Below are positions 1 through 8,010 of a stretch of DNA of 54,295 nt, one piece after another (within the stretch, counting starts at the first letter, position 1; every line of letters starts with the position of its first letter). The translations under genes and the position numbers were made by a program. The DNA is taken from the NCBI GenBank assembly GCA_034717495.1, contig JAYELL010000006.1, positions 1 to 54,295 of the forward strand, given 5' to 3'. The notes beneath the pieces were generated by a model. The model saw nothing but the letters and a program-made list of their open reading frames with translations. It ran no database searches and had not been told where the DNA came from. Source of the DNA: Chloroflexota bacterium (GTDB lineage: Bacteria; Chloroflexota; Anaerolineae; JAAEKA01).

Positions 1-110
1 TCAGGGTCGTGTTGAGAGGTTGCATGCTGGATGGTGGGGCAGGCGTCAGGGTCGTGTAGAGACGTTGCATGCAACGTCTCTACGTTGATTTGCGGGGACC
101 GACGTTGCAG
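1..110. repeat. Palindromic intergenic repeat cluster
   Basis: Positions 56-83 form a perfect 28-base palindrome with half-site GTAGAGACGTTGCA. A direct repeat of the flanking TCAGGGTCGTGT word occurs at 1 and 47, and a degenerate GAGAGGTTGCATGC copy lies in between. A third half-site, GACGTTGCA, is at about 101-109. The palindrome could fold as a hairpin in RNA from either strand. It looks like a dispersed REP-type sequence rather than an operator for one gene, because it lies upstream of the promoter and exists in partial copies. Confidence 0.7.
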
Positions 111-113
111 CGG

Positions 114-143
114 TTGATGGTGCCTGGCGTTGTGTGATAGAAT
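114..143 (+). promoter_or_regulatory. Probable sigma-70 promoter of the DinB-like gene
   Basis: TTGATG at 114-119 and TAGAAT at 138-143 are 18 bases apart. A TG one base before the -10 box makes it an extended -10. Transcription would start near 150, about 64 bases before the DinB-like start at 214. Confidence 0.5.
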
Positions 144-213
144 AGTTGCGCCGCTCTGCCCGCGAATCCCTGCTCCCCGGGAGGCCCCGCTGATCATATC
201 CAAGGAGGCAACG

Positions 214-717
214 ATGGATATCAGAGAGACAATCAAATCCCAATACCACGCAACGCTGGAGATGATGCGCACGACGATCACAAAGTGCCCGGTTCCTCTC
301 TGGGAACAGGCAGCTCCGACCAACGACTTTTGGCGTGTGGCCTATCATACGCTCTTCTTTACCCATCTTTACCTGCAACCGAGCGAAGCCGATTTCGTGC
401 CCTGGGAAAAGCACCGGGCGGAGTCTCACTTCTTGGGCCCGTTGCCCTGGCCTCCCCACCGGGAACCGGAGATCGGCGAGCCCTATAGCCAGGCGGAAGT
501 TCTTGAATATCTTGAGTTCGTTGCGAGTCAGATAGATGCCGCTGTAGACAGTCTGGATCTCAGCGGCGAATCGGGCTTCGAGTGGCTGCCCTTCGATAAA
601 TTGGAGTTGCAGCTCTACAATATTCGCCATTTGCAACACCACGTTGGTGAACTTGGCGATCGCCTGGGCACGCAGGCTGGTATCGATATTGACTGGGTCG
701 GCTTGCGACCCCAGTAG
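214..717 (+). CDS. DinB-like four-helix-bundle protein
   Basis: This 167-residue protein fits the DinB/YfiT-like putative metal-dependent hydrolase superfamily, whose members are small four-helix bundles binding a metal through three histidines. Candidate ligands are the histidines of YHTLFFTH in the second helix and the cluster RHLQHH near residue 140. The ATG at 214 is chosen because AAGGAGG lies seven bases upstream; an in-frame start at 130 would precede the probable promoter output. The substrate cannot be read from sequence. Some superfamily members transfer thiols or act in stress resistance. A separate protein at 23552-25021 carries three such domains. Confidence 0.8.
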   Translation: MDIRETIKSQYHATLEMMRTTITKCPVPLWEQAAPTNDFWRVAYHTLFFTHLYLQPSEADFVPWEKHRAESHFLGPLPWPPHREPEIGEPYSQAEVLEYLEFVASQIDAAVDSLDLSGESGFEWLPFDKLELQLYNIRHLQHHVGELGDRLGTQAGIDIDWVGLRPQ

Positions 718-760
718 ACGGCCGGACCTGCCAAACCATATCTGAAAGAGGACTCATACC

Positions 761-1195
761 ATGCTGCTTGATACGATTTTGGAACTCCTGCAAGAACAAC
801 ATGGCGATCGAATGTCGGAGTTTTTGCTGCCGCCACCTGTTTTTACCATCATGGAGGGGGAGTTTGTCTCCTTTGACAGGGAGGCAGCCACCCTGACCAC
901 CCGTTTTCCCGTCCTGGAGCGATTCTTCAACCCCTATCATATGGTGCAGGGAGGAATCATTGCTGCCGCGGTGGACAATACCTTTGGACCTCTGAGCATG
1001 CTGGTTGCGCCTCCCAATGTGACGCGCCGGCTCGAGATGAAATACAGCCGTCCAGTCACCATGGATGTCGAGGTGATCGTCGTGGCCGCCAGGCTCGTGG
1101 CCCGCGAGGAGTCCACACTCACTTTCGCCGCGGATGTGCGCAGCCCCGATGGCACTTTGCTGGCGAGAGCGAGGGCAACGCACTGGATTCTATGA
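761..1195 (+). CDS. PaaI-family hotdog thioesterase
   Basis: The 144-residue product has the single hotdog-fold layout of PaaI/YigI-type acyl-CoA thioesterases, which hydrolyse acyl or phenylacetyl-CoA type thioesters. The family signature is visible as NPYHMVQGGIIAAAVDN around residues 60-76: a long helix starting with a GG turn and carrying an acidic residue near the active site. Its stop overlaps the start of the next gene (ATGA at 1192-1195), so the two are probably translated together. A GAGG motif stands about 12 bases upstream of the ATG. The exact substrate is unknown. Confidence 0.8.
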   Translation: MLLDTILELLQEQHGDRMSEFLLPPPVFTIMEGEFVSFDREAATLTTRFPVLERFFNPYHMVQGGIIAAAVDNTFGPLSMLVAPPNVTRRLEMKYSRPVTMDVEVIVVAARLVAREESTLTFAADVRSPDGTLLARARATHWIL

Positions 1196-1776
1196 TTATC
1201 AATGGTCGACGATCAATTGTCAATGGGCAATCCCGACTCGTCGTCATTGGCCCCGGAGACAACGTTCTGGAAACAGAAAGGCTTAGCCTTGTTCCGTTAA
1301 TGGCCCGGCAGCTTGCTCTCTATCGAGATTGTCCTGTGGTGCTGGAAAAGGAGCTGGGACTAGCCCTATCCCGCTCCATCATGACTGACCGGGTGCGGTG
1401 GGCCATCGGCATGAAGCTCGATAAGATGAGCCAGGTCGGCGAGGGAGATCACTGCTGGTTCACTTACTGGCTGATGGTAATCGACGAGAGCAGTTTCGGT
1501 GCGGGGCTCGCAGGCTTCAAGGGTTTGCCCGACGCACATGGTGCCGTGGAGATCAGCTGTGGTATCGACGTGGCCTGTCGAGGCAAGGGGTATACGACTG
1601 AGGCGGTGATGGCGTTGATCGCCTGGGCGTTTTCGGCAGAAGATTGCATGTCGGTGTTTGCGTCTGTCGATAGAGAGAACATGGCATCCAGCCGCGTTCT
1701 GGAAATAGCTGGCATGTTGTTGCGCGAGGAAACGGTTGAGACACTACTTTGGCGGATCGAAAAACCGGTGAGCTGA
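1192..1776 (+). CDS. GNAT N-acetyltransferase, RimJ/RimL type
   Basis: This is a 194-residue acetyl-CoA-dependent acyltransferase of the GNAT superfamily. It has the RimJ/RimL-like opening LETERLSLVPL at about residue 25, followed by the acetyl-CoA pyrophosphate-binding loop CRGKGYTTEAV near residue 130 and a late SVDREN.ASSRVLE strand-helix typical of this branch. These enzymes acetylate protein N-termini, amino acids or antibiotics; the substrate cannot be chosen here. The ATG overlaps the thioesterase stop by four bases. The roughly 23 residues before the domain are weakly supported, so translation may start slightly later. Confidence 0.8.
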   Translation: MIINGRRSIVNGQSRLVVIGPGDNVLETERLSLVPLMARQLALYRDCPVVLEKELGLALSRSIMTDRVRWAIGMKLDKMSQVGEGDHCWFTYWLMVIDESSFGAGLAGFKGLPDAHGAVEISCGIDVACRGKGYTTEAVMALIAWAFSAEDCMSVFASVDRENMASSRVLEIAGMLLREETVETLLWRIEKPVS

Positions 1777-1983
1777 ATCAAGCAGTGATTCTGACACTTT
1801 TCCCTGCGGGGAATCCGTGATACAATCCGACCTACTCCATATCGATTGATTTCACAGCGAAATTTCACCCGATGGACAGGTCATGCTCACGCATTTTTTT
1901 CAAGATATCAATCTTGTATCAAACAAGATGCTTCCGAGCCAGCGCTGTCCAAAGGCAGCGCCAACCTTCAGTGAGGCAAAAAC

Positions 1984-2856
1984 ATGCAAATCGTGACTGA
2001 CAGCGGAACCGATGTTCAACTACCCGAAGATGAACTGGCTGAGCTGAATATCCACGTCGTGCCCTTGACGGTGACACTGGATGGCAAGTCCTACCGGGAG
2101 GGAATCGATATCCACCCCCGCGACTTCTACGACCTGCTGGAGGCTTCCGGTAATCTGCCGACCACGTCTCAGCCGTCGGCAGGTGAATTTGCGGAGATAT
2201 ATCGGCGTCTGGCTGTCGATGATCCGGACATCCTGTCCATCCACCTGACCTCTGGCTTGAGCGGCACATTCAATTCTGCCCAGACAGGTGCTGCCATGGT
2301 GCCCGAGGCAAATATCATGCTGGTAGACACCAAGACCCTGTCCGGTGCCGCAGGGTGGCAGGTACAGGCGGCGGCTCGCGCCGCCAGGGCCGGCTGGCCG
2401 TTGGACAGGATATTGGCATTGATCTCCGGTATCGGGGATGCCAGCGACAGCATCTACACCTTGAGCGAGTTGAAGTATCTGATCCATGGTGGGCGAATCA
2501 GTCACATGAGGGGTTTGATTGCTTCGGTGCTAAACATCAAACCGCTCATCGGTGTGGAGAAGGTTAACGGCACCTACGTGCAGTTAGGTCAGTCGCGCAC
2601 ATTCAACCGGGCAATGGATGGACTGGTCGGTCTAATCGAGCAGACTCATAAGCCTGGCAGCGCGATGCGGGTACAGGTACTTCATTCCTGGAATCCCGAG
2701 GGCGCTGCAAAGCTGCGTGAGAAAGTTGACCAGCGCTTTGATTGCACCTGGCTGCCGGTTGGGCCCATGTCCCTGGTGTTGGGCGCTCATACAGGCGATA
2801 GCATGGTCGGCGTTGCCTACGCGCCTGAGTCGGCCTTTGCGGATGTCCCGGAATAA
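1984..2856 (+). CDS. DegV family fatty-acid-binding protein
   Basis: This 290-residue protein has the normal length and layout of DegV proteins (FakB type), which bind a fatty acid and present it to a FakA kinase for phosphorylation. The N-terminal signature IVTDSGTDV is present. It is followed by the TSGLSGTFNSA motif at about residue 88, whose hydroxyl residues contact the carboxylate, and by the conserved GGRISHMRGLIASVLNIKPL stretch near residue 170. No FakA (DAK-like) gene is in the window, so the partner must lie elsewhere. The start is preceded by GTGAGGC. An extended -10 (TGATACAAT, 1818-1826) may drive it. Confidence 0.9.
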   Translation: MQIVTDSGTDVQLPEDELAELNIHVVPLTVTLDGKSYREGIDIHPRDFYDLLEASGNLPTTSQPSAGEFAEIYRRLAVDDPDILSIHLTSGLSGTFNSAQTGAAMVPEANIMLVDTKTLSGAAGWQVQAAARAARAGWPLDRILALISGIGDASDSIYTLSELKYLIHGGRISHMRGLIASVLNIKPLIGVEKVNGTYVQLGQSRTFNRAMDGLVGLIEQTHKPGSAMRVQVLHSWNPEGAAKLREKVDQRFDCTWLPVGPMSLVLGAHTGDSMVGVAYAPESAFADVPE

Positions 2857-2901
2857 GATGGATTGTTGCCGGCTATCGCTCGAAATGCCAGAATAGCCAC
2901 G

Positions 2902-3366
2902 ATGGAGATTTTTTCAGGCCGTTTCGAGTCGCCGATCGGACTGGTGCAGGTTGAGGCCGACATGGAAGCGCTCATTTCTGTGTCGTTCGTCGAAGCGAGC
3001 CAGCGCGCTGACCGGCGGAATCTATTGATCGATGGCGCCATCGATCAACTGGCGCAGTACTTTCAGGGTAGCCGGCGCGAATTCGATCTTCCCCTCCAGT
3101 TTCAGGGTACCGAGTTTCAACAAGCTGTGTGGCAGCAATTAATGGGGATTCCCTATGGCCGGATGGTTTCCTATCAGGATATCGCCAACGCACTGGATAA
3201 TCCCGGTGCGGTACGTGCCGTAGGTGCTGCCAATGGCCAGAATCCGATTTCGATCATTGTGCCTTGCCACCGGGTTGTCGGCAGCGATGGCAGCCTGACT
3301 GGCTATGGGAGTGGCTTGTGGCGCAAGGAGTGGCTGCTGCGCCATGAGGGCAGCCTGCTTCTCTAA
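2902..3366 (+). CDS. ogt: Methylated-DNA-protein-cysteine methyltransferase
   Basis: This is a suicide repair enzyme that removes alkyl groups from O6 of guanine onto its own cysteine. The active-site motif PCHRVVG is present near residue 118, after the helix-turn-helix and arginine-finger region (RAVGAANGQNP) and before the closing LTGYGSG..RKEWLL helix. The N-terminal half is short, as in Ogt enzymes. The ATG at 2902 gives the usual N-terminus MEIFSG; a TTG at 2863 is in frame but adds 13 residues unlike the family. Neither start has a clear ribosome-binding site. DegV ends 45 bases earlier. Confidence 0.9.
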   Translation: MEIFSGRFESPIGLVQVEADMEALISVSFVEASQRADRRNLLIDGAIDQLAQYFQGSRREFDLPLQFQGTEFQQAVWQQLMGIPYGRMVSYQDIANALDNPGAVRAVGAANGQNPISIIVPCHRVVGSDGSLTGYGSGLWRKEWLLRHEGSLLL

Positions 3367-3415
3367 TCAACCGGCATCTGGGTTGCACCTACGCGGGGAA
3401 TGAAGATTCACCCCA

Positions 3416-4126
3416 TCACGCTCCCAGATAGGCTTCCTTGATCCTTGGATTGTCGAGAAGATCCTTTGATGGGCCTTGCAGCACGATCTCCCCCGTCTCG
3501 ATGACATAGCCTCGCTGGGCGACCTGGAGCGCCTGCGCCGCGTTCTGTTCCACCAGCAGCACAGTGGTACCCTGATCGTTGATTTCCTCGATGACGTTGA
3601 ATATCTCTTCGACCAGCATCGGGGCCAGGCCCATGCTTGGCTCATCCAGCAGAAGCAGTTTTGGGCTGGCCATCAATGCCCTGCCAATGGCCAGCATCTG
3701 TTGCTCGCCACCGCTCAAGGTGCCCCCCACCTGTTTGCGGCGCTCCCCGAGCCGGGGAAAAACGCTGAAAACCCGGTCGATGTCCTGCTTGATTCCCTGC
3801 TTGTCGCTGCGGGTGAAGGCGCCCATTTCCAGGTTTTCCATGACCGTCAGACGGCCAAATATCTTGCGCCCCTCCGGTGCCTGACAGACGCCCTTCTTTA
3901 CCACCTCGTGGGCTGGCACGCCGTCGATGCGATTGCCTTCAAGCCAGACCTCCCCCTGACGGGGTTGCAGGAGGCCACAAATGGTGTTCAGGGCCGTCGA
4001 TTTCCCGGCGCCATTGCTGCCGATCAAGGTGACGATTTCGCCCGGTTCGACCTGGAGCGATACGCCCTTCAGTGCGTGGATATTGCCGTAGTAGGTGTGT
4101 ACGTTGCGAAGTTCCAGGATGCTCAT
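3416..4126 (-). CDS. livF: Branched-chain-type amino acid ABC transporter ATPase LivF
   Basis: ATPase of a HAAT-type (Liv) importer, 236 residues, the usual LivF size. It carries Walker A GSNGAGKST, signature LSGGEQQ, Walker B LLLLDEP and the family-typical ending IKEAYLGA. The start MSILELRN at 4126 matches the family; an ATG at 4171 and the longest frame at 4180 would translate part of a mobile element. No Shine-Dalgarno sequence is evident before 4126, so translation may depend on coupling. It is the last gene of the binding protein-livHMGF operon and is separated from livG by a MITE-like insertion (4156-4276). Confidence 0.93.
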   Translation of the reverse strand: MSILELRNVHTYYGNIHALKGVSLQVEPGEIVTLIGSNGAGKSTALNTICGLLQPRQGEVWLEGNRIDGVPAHEVVKKGVCQAPEGRKIFGRLTVMENLEMGAFTRSDKQGIKQDIDRVFSVFPRLGERRKQVGGTLSGGEQQMLAIGRALMASPKLLLLDEPSMGLAPMLVEEIFNVIEEINDQGTTVLLVEQNAAQALQVAQRGYVIETGEIVLQGPSKDLLDNPRIKEAYLGA

Positions 4127-4155
4127 AGGGTCACTGTGAGAAAGAATGAAAGGTG

Positions 4156-4276
4156 GTAACCACTCAGGCATAAGGTGCAACGCACTTGCTCAAATGGCTC
4201 CAAAGGTGTCATTATTGGATCATACTTCAAATCGGCTTGGTTTTGTAGACAAAGTGCGTCGCACCTGAGTAGTTAC
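4156..4276. mobile_element. MITE-like element between livG and livF
   Basis: A 121-base element with imperfect terminal inverted repeats. The left arm is 4156-4187 and the right arm 4252-4276. Both read GTAAC(C/T)ACTCAGG then TGC(A/G)ACGCACTT from the outside in; the left arm has seven extra bases (CATAAGG). The element is flanked at 4148-4155 and 4277-4284 by the same eight bases GAAAGGTG, as expected of a target-site duplication. It has no room for a transposase, so it would have been mobilised in trans. The right duplication abuts the livG stop codon. Confidence 0.75.
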
Positions 4277-4284
4277 GAAAGGTG

Positions 4285-5058
4285 TTAGATCGCCTCGTGC
4301 TGTACGCCCAGGTAGGCCTCGATCACCCGGGGATCGTTTTGGACTTCCGAGGGAGTGCCTTCGCTGATCTTTTTGCCGTAGTCCAACACTGTGACCTGAT
4401 CTGAAATGCCCATGACGACCCGCATATGATGTTCGATAAGCAGAATGGTCAGACCCAAATCATCTCTCAAGCGCCGGATAAAGGCGGTGAGGTCTTCCGT
4501 CTCAAGAGGGTTCATCCCTGCCGTCGGTTCGTCCAATAGCAGAAGCTCGGGTTCTGTCGCCAGGGCCCTGGCTATTTCCAGCCGCCGCTGGTCGCCGTAG
4601 GGTAGATTGCGAGCCAGTACATCACCCTTGCCCTTCAGGCCAACAAACTGCAACAACTCGCGTCCCTTGGTGGTAGCTGCGGCTTCCTCTTTCTGCTCGC
4701 CCCTGGTGTGGAACACGGCGCCAATGAATCCACTTTTCAGCCGGGAGTGCTGGCCAACCAGGATGTTTTCCATGGCGGTCATGTTGTTGAAAAGCCGGAT
4801 GTTCTGGAAGGTGCGGGCGATGCCCAGTTGAGTGATCTTGTCGGGTGACCGGCCATTCAAGACCTGGTCGTTGAATAACAGCGTTCCCTCGGTAACTGTG
4901 TAGAATCCGGTGATCAAGTTGAAGAATGTGGTTTTGCCGGCGCCGTTGGGGCCAATGACACTGGCGATCATCTGGGGCTCGACAACCAGGTCGACGTGGT
5001 CGACGGCTGTTAATCCGCCAAAACGTTTGGTGACCTGTTGTGCCTCTAACAGGGGCAT
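4285..5058 (-). CDS. livG: Branched-chain-type amino acid ABC transporter ATPase LivG
   Basis: This is the second ATPase of the Liv-type importer, 257 residues. Walker A is GPNGAGKTT, Walker B LLLLDEPTAGMNP, and the LivG-specific end (TILLIEHHMRVVMGISDQVTVLDYG, given here only as a region near residues 200-230) is intact. The signature region is atypical, reading NLPYGDQRRLEIARAL instead of LSGGQ; this is normal for LivG proteins. AAGGAGC precedes the ATG, and livM ends 12 bases upstream, so coupling is likely. It pairs with LivF as the ATPase heterodimer. Confidence 0.93.
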   Translation of the reverse strand: MPLLEAQQVTKRFGGLTAVDHVDLVVEPQMIASVIGPNGAGKTTFFNLITGFYTVTEGTLLFNDQVLNGRSPDKITQLGIARTFQNIRLFNNMTAMENILVGQHSRLKSGFIGAVFHTRGEQKEEAAATTKGRELLQFVGLKGKGDVLARNLPYGDQRRLEIARALATEPELLLLDEPTAGMNPLETEDLTAFIRRLRDDLGLTILLIEHHMRVVMGISDQVTVLDYGKKISEGTPSEVQNDPRVIEAYLGVQHEAI

Positions 5059-5070
5059 TGTCCTTGCTCC

Positions 5071-6702
5071 TTAGGTCGAACTGCTGACCGGAGCTATATC
5101 GGGTCCGGTCTCGTCAGATTCGTGCAGCTCCATCTTGCGCCGCGGCGCTGGCCAGAGGCCCTCGGGCCGGACGATCATCATGATCACCAGCAAGGCACCA
5201 TAGGCCAGAATTCGGTAGTCGTCAACCTCTCGCAATACCTCGGGCAGACCGACCAGCACGGCCGCGCCCAGAATTACGCCGGGGATGCTTCCGATGCCGC
5301 CGATGATAATCAGTACCAGTACGTTGATCGACACAAACAGGGTGAAGTCGGCCGGGAAGATCGCCTTCTGGAAGGAGGCGAAGATGCCGCCGCTGATGCC
5401 GGCGAAGGCAGCACCGGTGGCAAAGGCCAGGAGCTTGTAGCGCACCAGATTGACCCCCATTGCCTCAGCCACATCTTCATCTTCCCGCATGGCGACCCAG
5501 GCGCGCCCAATGCGGGCATAGACCAAACGGGCCGACACGAAGGCAACCAGCAGACAGCCGAGCACGACCAGGTAATAGTAATGCAGCGGCTTGTTGAAGA
5601 CAAAGCCCGCGAGTTCGGGGGGAGCAGTGCCCAGAACCCCCTGTGGACCACCGGTGATCGACTTCGCCATGTCAGATAACAAGAGGATACGGATGATCTC
5701 GCCGAAGCCCAGGGTGACGATAGCCAGGTAGTCACCGCGCATTCGCAGTACAGGGAAGCCCAGTAAAATGCCGGTGATGGCTGCCGTAACCATGCAGATG
5801 GGAAGAGCGACCCAAAAACTCATCTCCAGACCCAGAGAGGATTCGGCTGATGTAAGCAAGGCCATGGTGTAGGCACCGATGGCAAAAAAGGCCACGTAGC
5901 CCAGGTCCAGCAGGCCGGCGAAACCGACCACGATGTTTAGCCCCAGGCCCAACATGGTATAGATTCCGACGAACAACAGCACGCGGGCCCAATAGTCACC
6001 CAGAATGGCCGGCCCCACTGTCATGACCAGTAGCCAGACTACCAGGACCACCCCGAAAAACACTTTGTGGCGCCACTGGGCCTGTTTGAAAGGGGTGCCG
6101 GATGGCAAGTGGCGCCCGGTGTACCAGCGGGTGAATAGGCCCAGCAAGGCGATCACTGCCAGGAATACCAGGAATTCCGTTTCGAGCAGGGACGCCAGGA
6201 TCCACAGGCTGAACAGGGCCAGGATGATCAAGCGTGCCCGTCCCGGTGCGATCTGGAGGGCTGCTCCCATCAGCCCAAGCAGCGTACCGGCGACGAGCCA
6301 TAACAGCATTGCTTGTGTCGTCGGTAGCCCGAATGTCAATACTTCATAGAGGTCTTGCGTGGCATTAACAAGCACCGTACGCAGGTTGGCATTGGCCAAC
6401 AGGAAGACCAGTATTGCCTCGGACAGGCCGACGAAAAAACCGGCGATCGAACCCGCGAGCAGGACCGAGGTGGTCGATGTTCCCTTTTCCTCGCTTTGGG
6501 CTTGCTGAAAAACCGTTCTGCCGGCCATCAATCCTGGCAGGATGCCAAGGATGATCAGAATCACCGTGCCGAGCGTGCCAACCAGCAACAACTCCCTGTC
6601 GGCAAAGGATTCCACCATGCCGGTCAAGATGATGAAGATTGCCACCACGGCAAATGCGATACCTGTTCGAATACCTACGCGCAGTGCATGGTTAAAGTTC
6701 AT
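5071..6702 (-). CDS. livM: Branched-chain-type ABC transporter permease LivM with extended N-terminus
   Basis: The C-terminal 330 residues or so are a typical LivM permease. They carry GLGLNIVVGFAGLLDLGYVAFF near residue 250, the ATPase-contacting EAMGVNLVRYKLLAF loop, and the closing GSIPGVILGAAVLVGLPEVLR region. The protein is 543 residues, while LivM is usually about 300-420. The extra N-terminal part, roughly residues 1-205, contains five or six hydrophobic segments and a polar loop QQAQSEEKGTSTTS near residue 70. It may be an accessory membrane domain. livH ends 13 bases upstream. Confidence 0.9.
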   Translation of the reverse strand: MNFNHALRVGIRTGIAFAVVAIFIILTGMVESFADRELLLVGTLGTVILIILGILPGLMAGRTVFQQAQSEEKGTSTTSVLLAGSIAGFFVGLSEAILVFLLANANLRTVLVNATQDLYEVLTFGLPTTQAMLLWLVAGTLLGLMGAALQIAPGRARLIILALFSLWILASLLETEFLVFLAVIALLGLFTRWYTGRHLPSGTPFKQAQWRHKVFFGVVLVVWLLVMTVGPAILGDYWARVLLFVGIYTMLGLGLNIVVGFAGLLDLGYVAFFAIGAYTMALLTSAESSLGLEMSFWVALPICMVTAAITGILLGFPVLRMRGDYLAIVTLGFGEIIRILLLSDMAKSITGGPQGVLGTAPPELAGFVFNKPLHYYYLVVLGCLLVAFVSARLVYARIGRAWVAMREDEDVAEAMGVNLVRYKLLAFATGAAFAGISGGIFASFQKAIFPADFTLFVSINVLVLIIIGGIGSIPGVILGAAVLVGLPEVLREVDDYRILAYGALLVIMMIVRPEGLWPAPRRKMELHESDETGPDIAPVSSST

Positions 6703-6715
6703 AATGAGTCACCGA

Positions 6716-7780
6716 CTATGCTTTCTTCTCGCTCAACACCTCGCCCATGATGCCGGTTGGTCGGAAGATCAATACCAGGACCAGCATGCCGAAGGCGATC
6801 ACATCCTTGAGCTGTGTGCTGATGTCGAGAGCCGTGGGCAGGATCGCCTCGACCAAACCAAGGAAGAAGCCACCCAACATGGCCCCGGGCACGTTGCCGA
6901 TACCTCCGAGCACCGCGGCGGTGAAGGCCTTCAGGCCGGGAATGAAGCCCATGGTGTGGATAACCTGTTTGAACCAGAGCCCCCACATGACACCCGCTGC
7001 CCCGGCCAACGCGCCACCGATGGCGAAGGTGATCATGATGACCCGATCTACGTCTACACCCATCAATGCCGCCGTGTCCTTGTCCTCGGCAACAGCCCGC
7101 ATGGCACGGCCGATCTTGGTGCGCTGTACCAGGATCTGTAATGCCAGCATCATGGCGATGGCCACGACAATAATAAAAACACCCAGGTGCCGGATAATGA
7201 CGCCTCCGATCTGCCAGCTGCCCTCCAGGATCGGCACCGATGGGTATACCTTGATACGGATGCCGAACAACAGGCGGGCTGCCTGTTGCAGGAAAAAGGA
7301 AGCGCCAATGGCGCTGATCAGGGGCACCAGGCGTGGCGCTCTTCGCAGGGGTCTATAGGCAATCCGTTCGAGGAATACAGCGGAGATCAAGGGTGTCAGC
7401 ATGCCGATAAAAAAACAGACTGCCAGCGTCAGGATCGGATTGCTATCCAGATATCCGGCGTCGTCAAAGGCCTTGATGGCAAAGTAGCCTGCGTAGGCAC
7501 CGATCATGAAGATCTCGCCATGGGCGAAGTTGATCATAAAGAGGATGCCATACACCAGCGTGTACCCCAGGGCGATCAGCGCATACATGGCGCCCTGAAC
7601 TGATCCATTGACGAACTGGTACGCCCAGGTATCGATTCCGTAGACACCGCTCCTGACCGTCTGAACCGTGCGAAAGATAACCCAAATGAGAATAATGAGA
7701 CCGAAGGCCCACAATGCCAGCGAAGTGATGTCGGGCATGGTGAATCTGGAACGACGGGTGGTCGATGCGGAATTTTGCAT
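6716..7780 (-). CDS. livH: Branched-chain-type ABC transporter permease LivH
   Basis: Inner-membrane permease partner of LivM, 354 residues including about 45 residues before the usual LivH core. The core begins QFVNGSVQGAMYALIALGYTLVYG and has the LivH hallmarks INFAHGEIFMIGAY, the ATPase-coupling loop EDKDTAALMGVDVDRV and the late GGIGNVPGAMLGG repeat. An additional hydrophobic segment near residues 17-35 precedes the core. The ATG at 7780 has AAAGGG nine bases upstream; an internal ATG at 7738 is an alternative. It follows the binding-protein gene after two strong hairpins (7854-7995). Confidence 0.92.
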   Translation of the reverse strand: MQNSASTTRRSRFTMPDITSLALWAFGLIILIWVIFRTVQTVRSGVYGIDTWAYQFVNGSVQGAMYALIALGYTLVYGILFMINFAHGEIFMIGAYAGYFAIKAFDDAGYLDSNPILTLAVCFFIGMLTPLISAVFLERIAYRPLRRAPRLVPLISAIGASFFLQQAARLLFGIRIKVYPSVPILEGSWQIGGVIIRHLGVFIIVVAIAMMLALQILVQRTKIGRAMRAVAEDKDTAALMGVDVDRVIMITFAIGGALAGAAGVMWGLWFKQVIHTMGFIPGLKAFTAAVLGGIGNVPGAMLGGFFLGLVEAILPTALDISTQLKDVIAFGMLVLVLIFRPTGIMGEVLSEKKA

Positions 7781-7853
7781 GGCGATACCCTTTCAGGATG
7801 TCCGGTCAATGTCGCGACTGCGCATGACAGGCATCAGGCTGCACGATGAAAGA

Positions 7854-7995
7854 TGGGGCGCTGTGCCGGTATCAGGCAGTCAGCGCCCCAGGATAGGAAA
7901 GGAGATCAAGCAGAGAACCCGGTCCCGGTCCTGATGCCAGGCTGACAGAAGCAGCTTGGCATCAGGAAAGCCAGGAAGGGTGGCAGGGACCGGGT
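7854..7995 (-). promoter_or_regulatory. Double hairpin between binding protein and livH
   Basis: Two inverted repeats lie in the 230-base gap. The first pairs TGGGGCGCTG (7854-7863) with CAGCGCCCCA (7881-7890). The second has an outer stem ACCCGGTCCC (7917-7926) with GGGACCGGGT (7986-7995) and an inner stem CCTGATGCCA (7930-7939) with TGGCATCAGG (7957-7966). No long T-run follows on the reverse strand. In binding-protein operons, hairpins at this place commonly keep the binding-protein mRNA in excess over the permease mRNA; that role is inferred here. Confidence 0.65.
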
Positions 7996-8010
7996 ATCAT
8001 GATGAGCAGG

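Noticed and set aside
3476-4159. A 227-codon forward frame antisense to livF
   Set aside because: It mirrors a well-supported ATPase gene and has no recognisable motifs.
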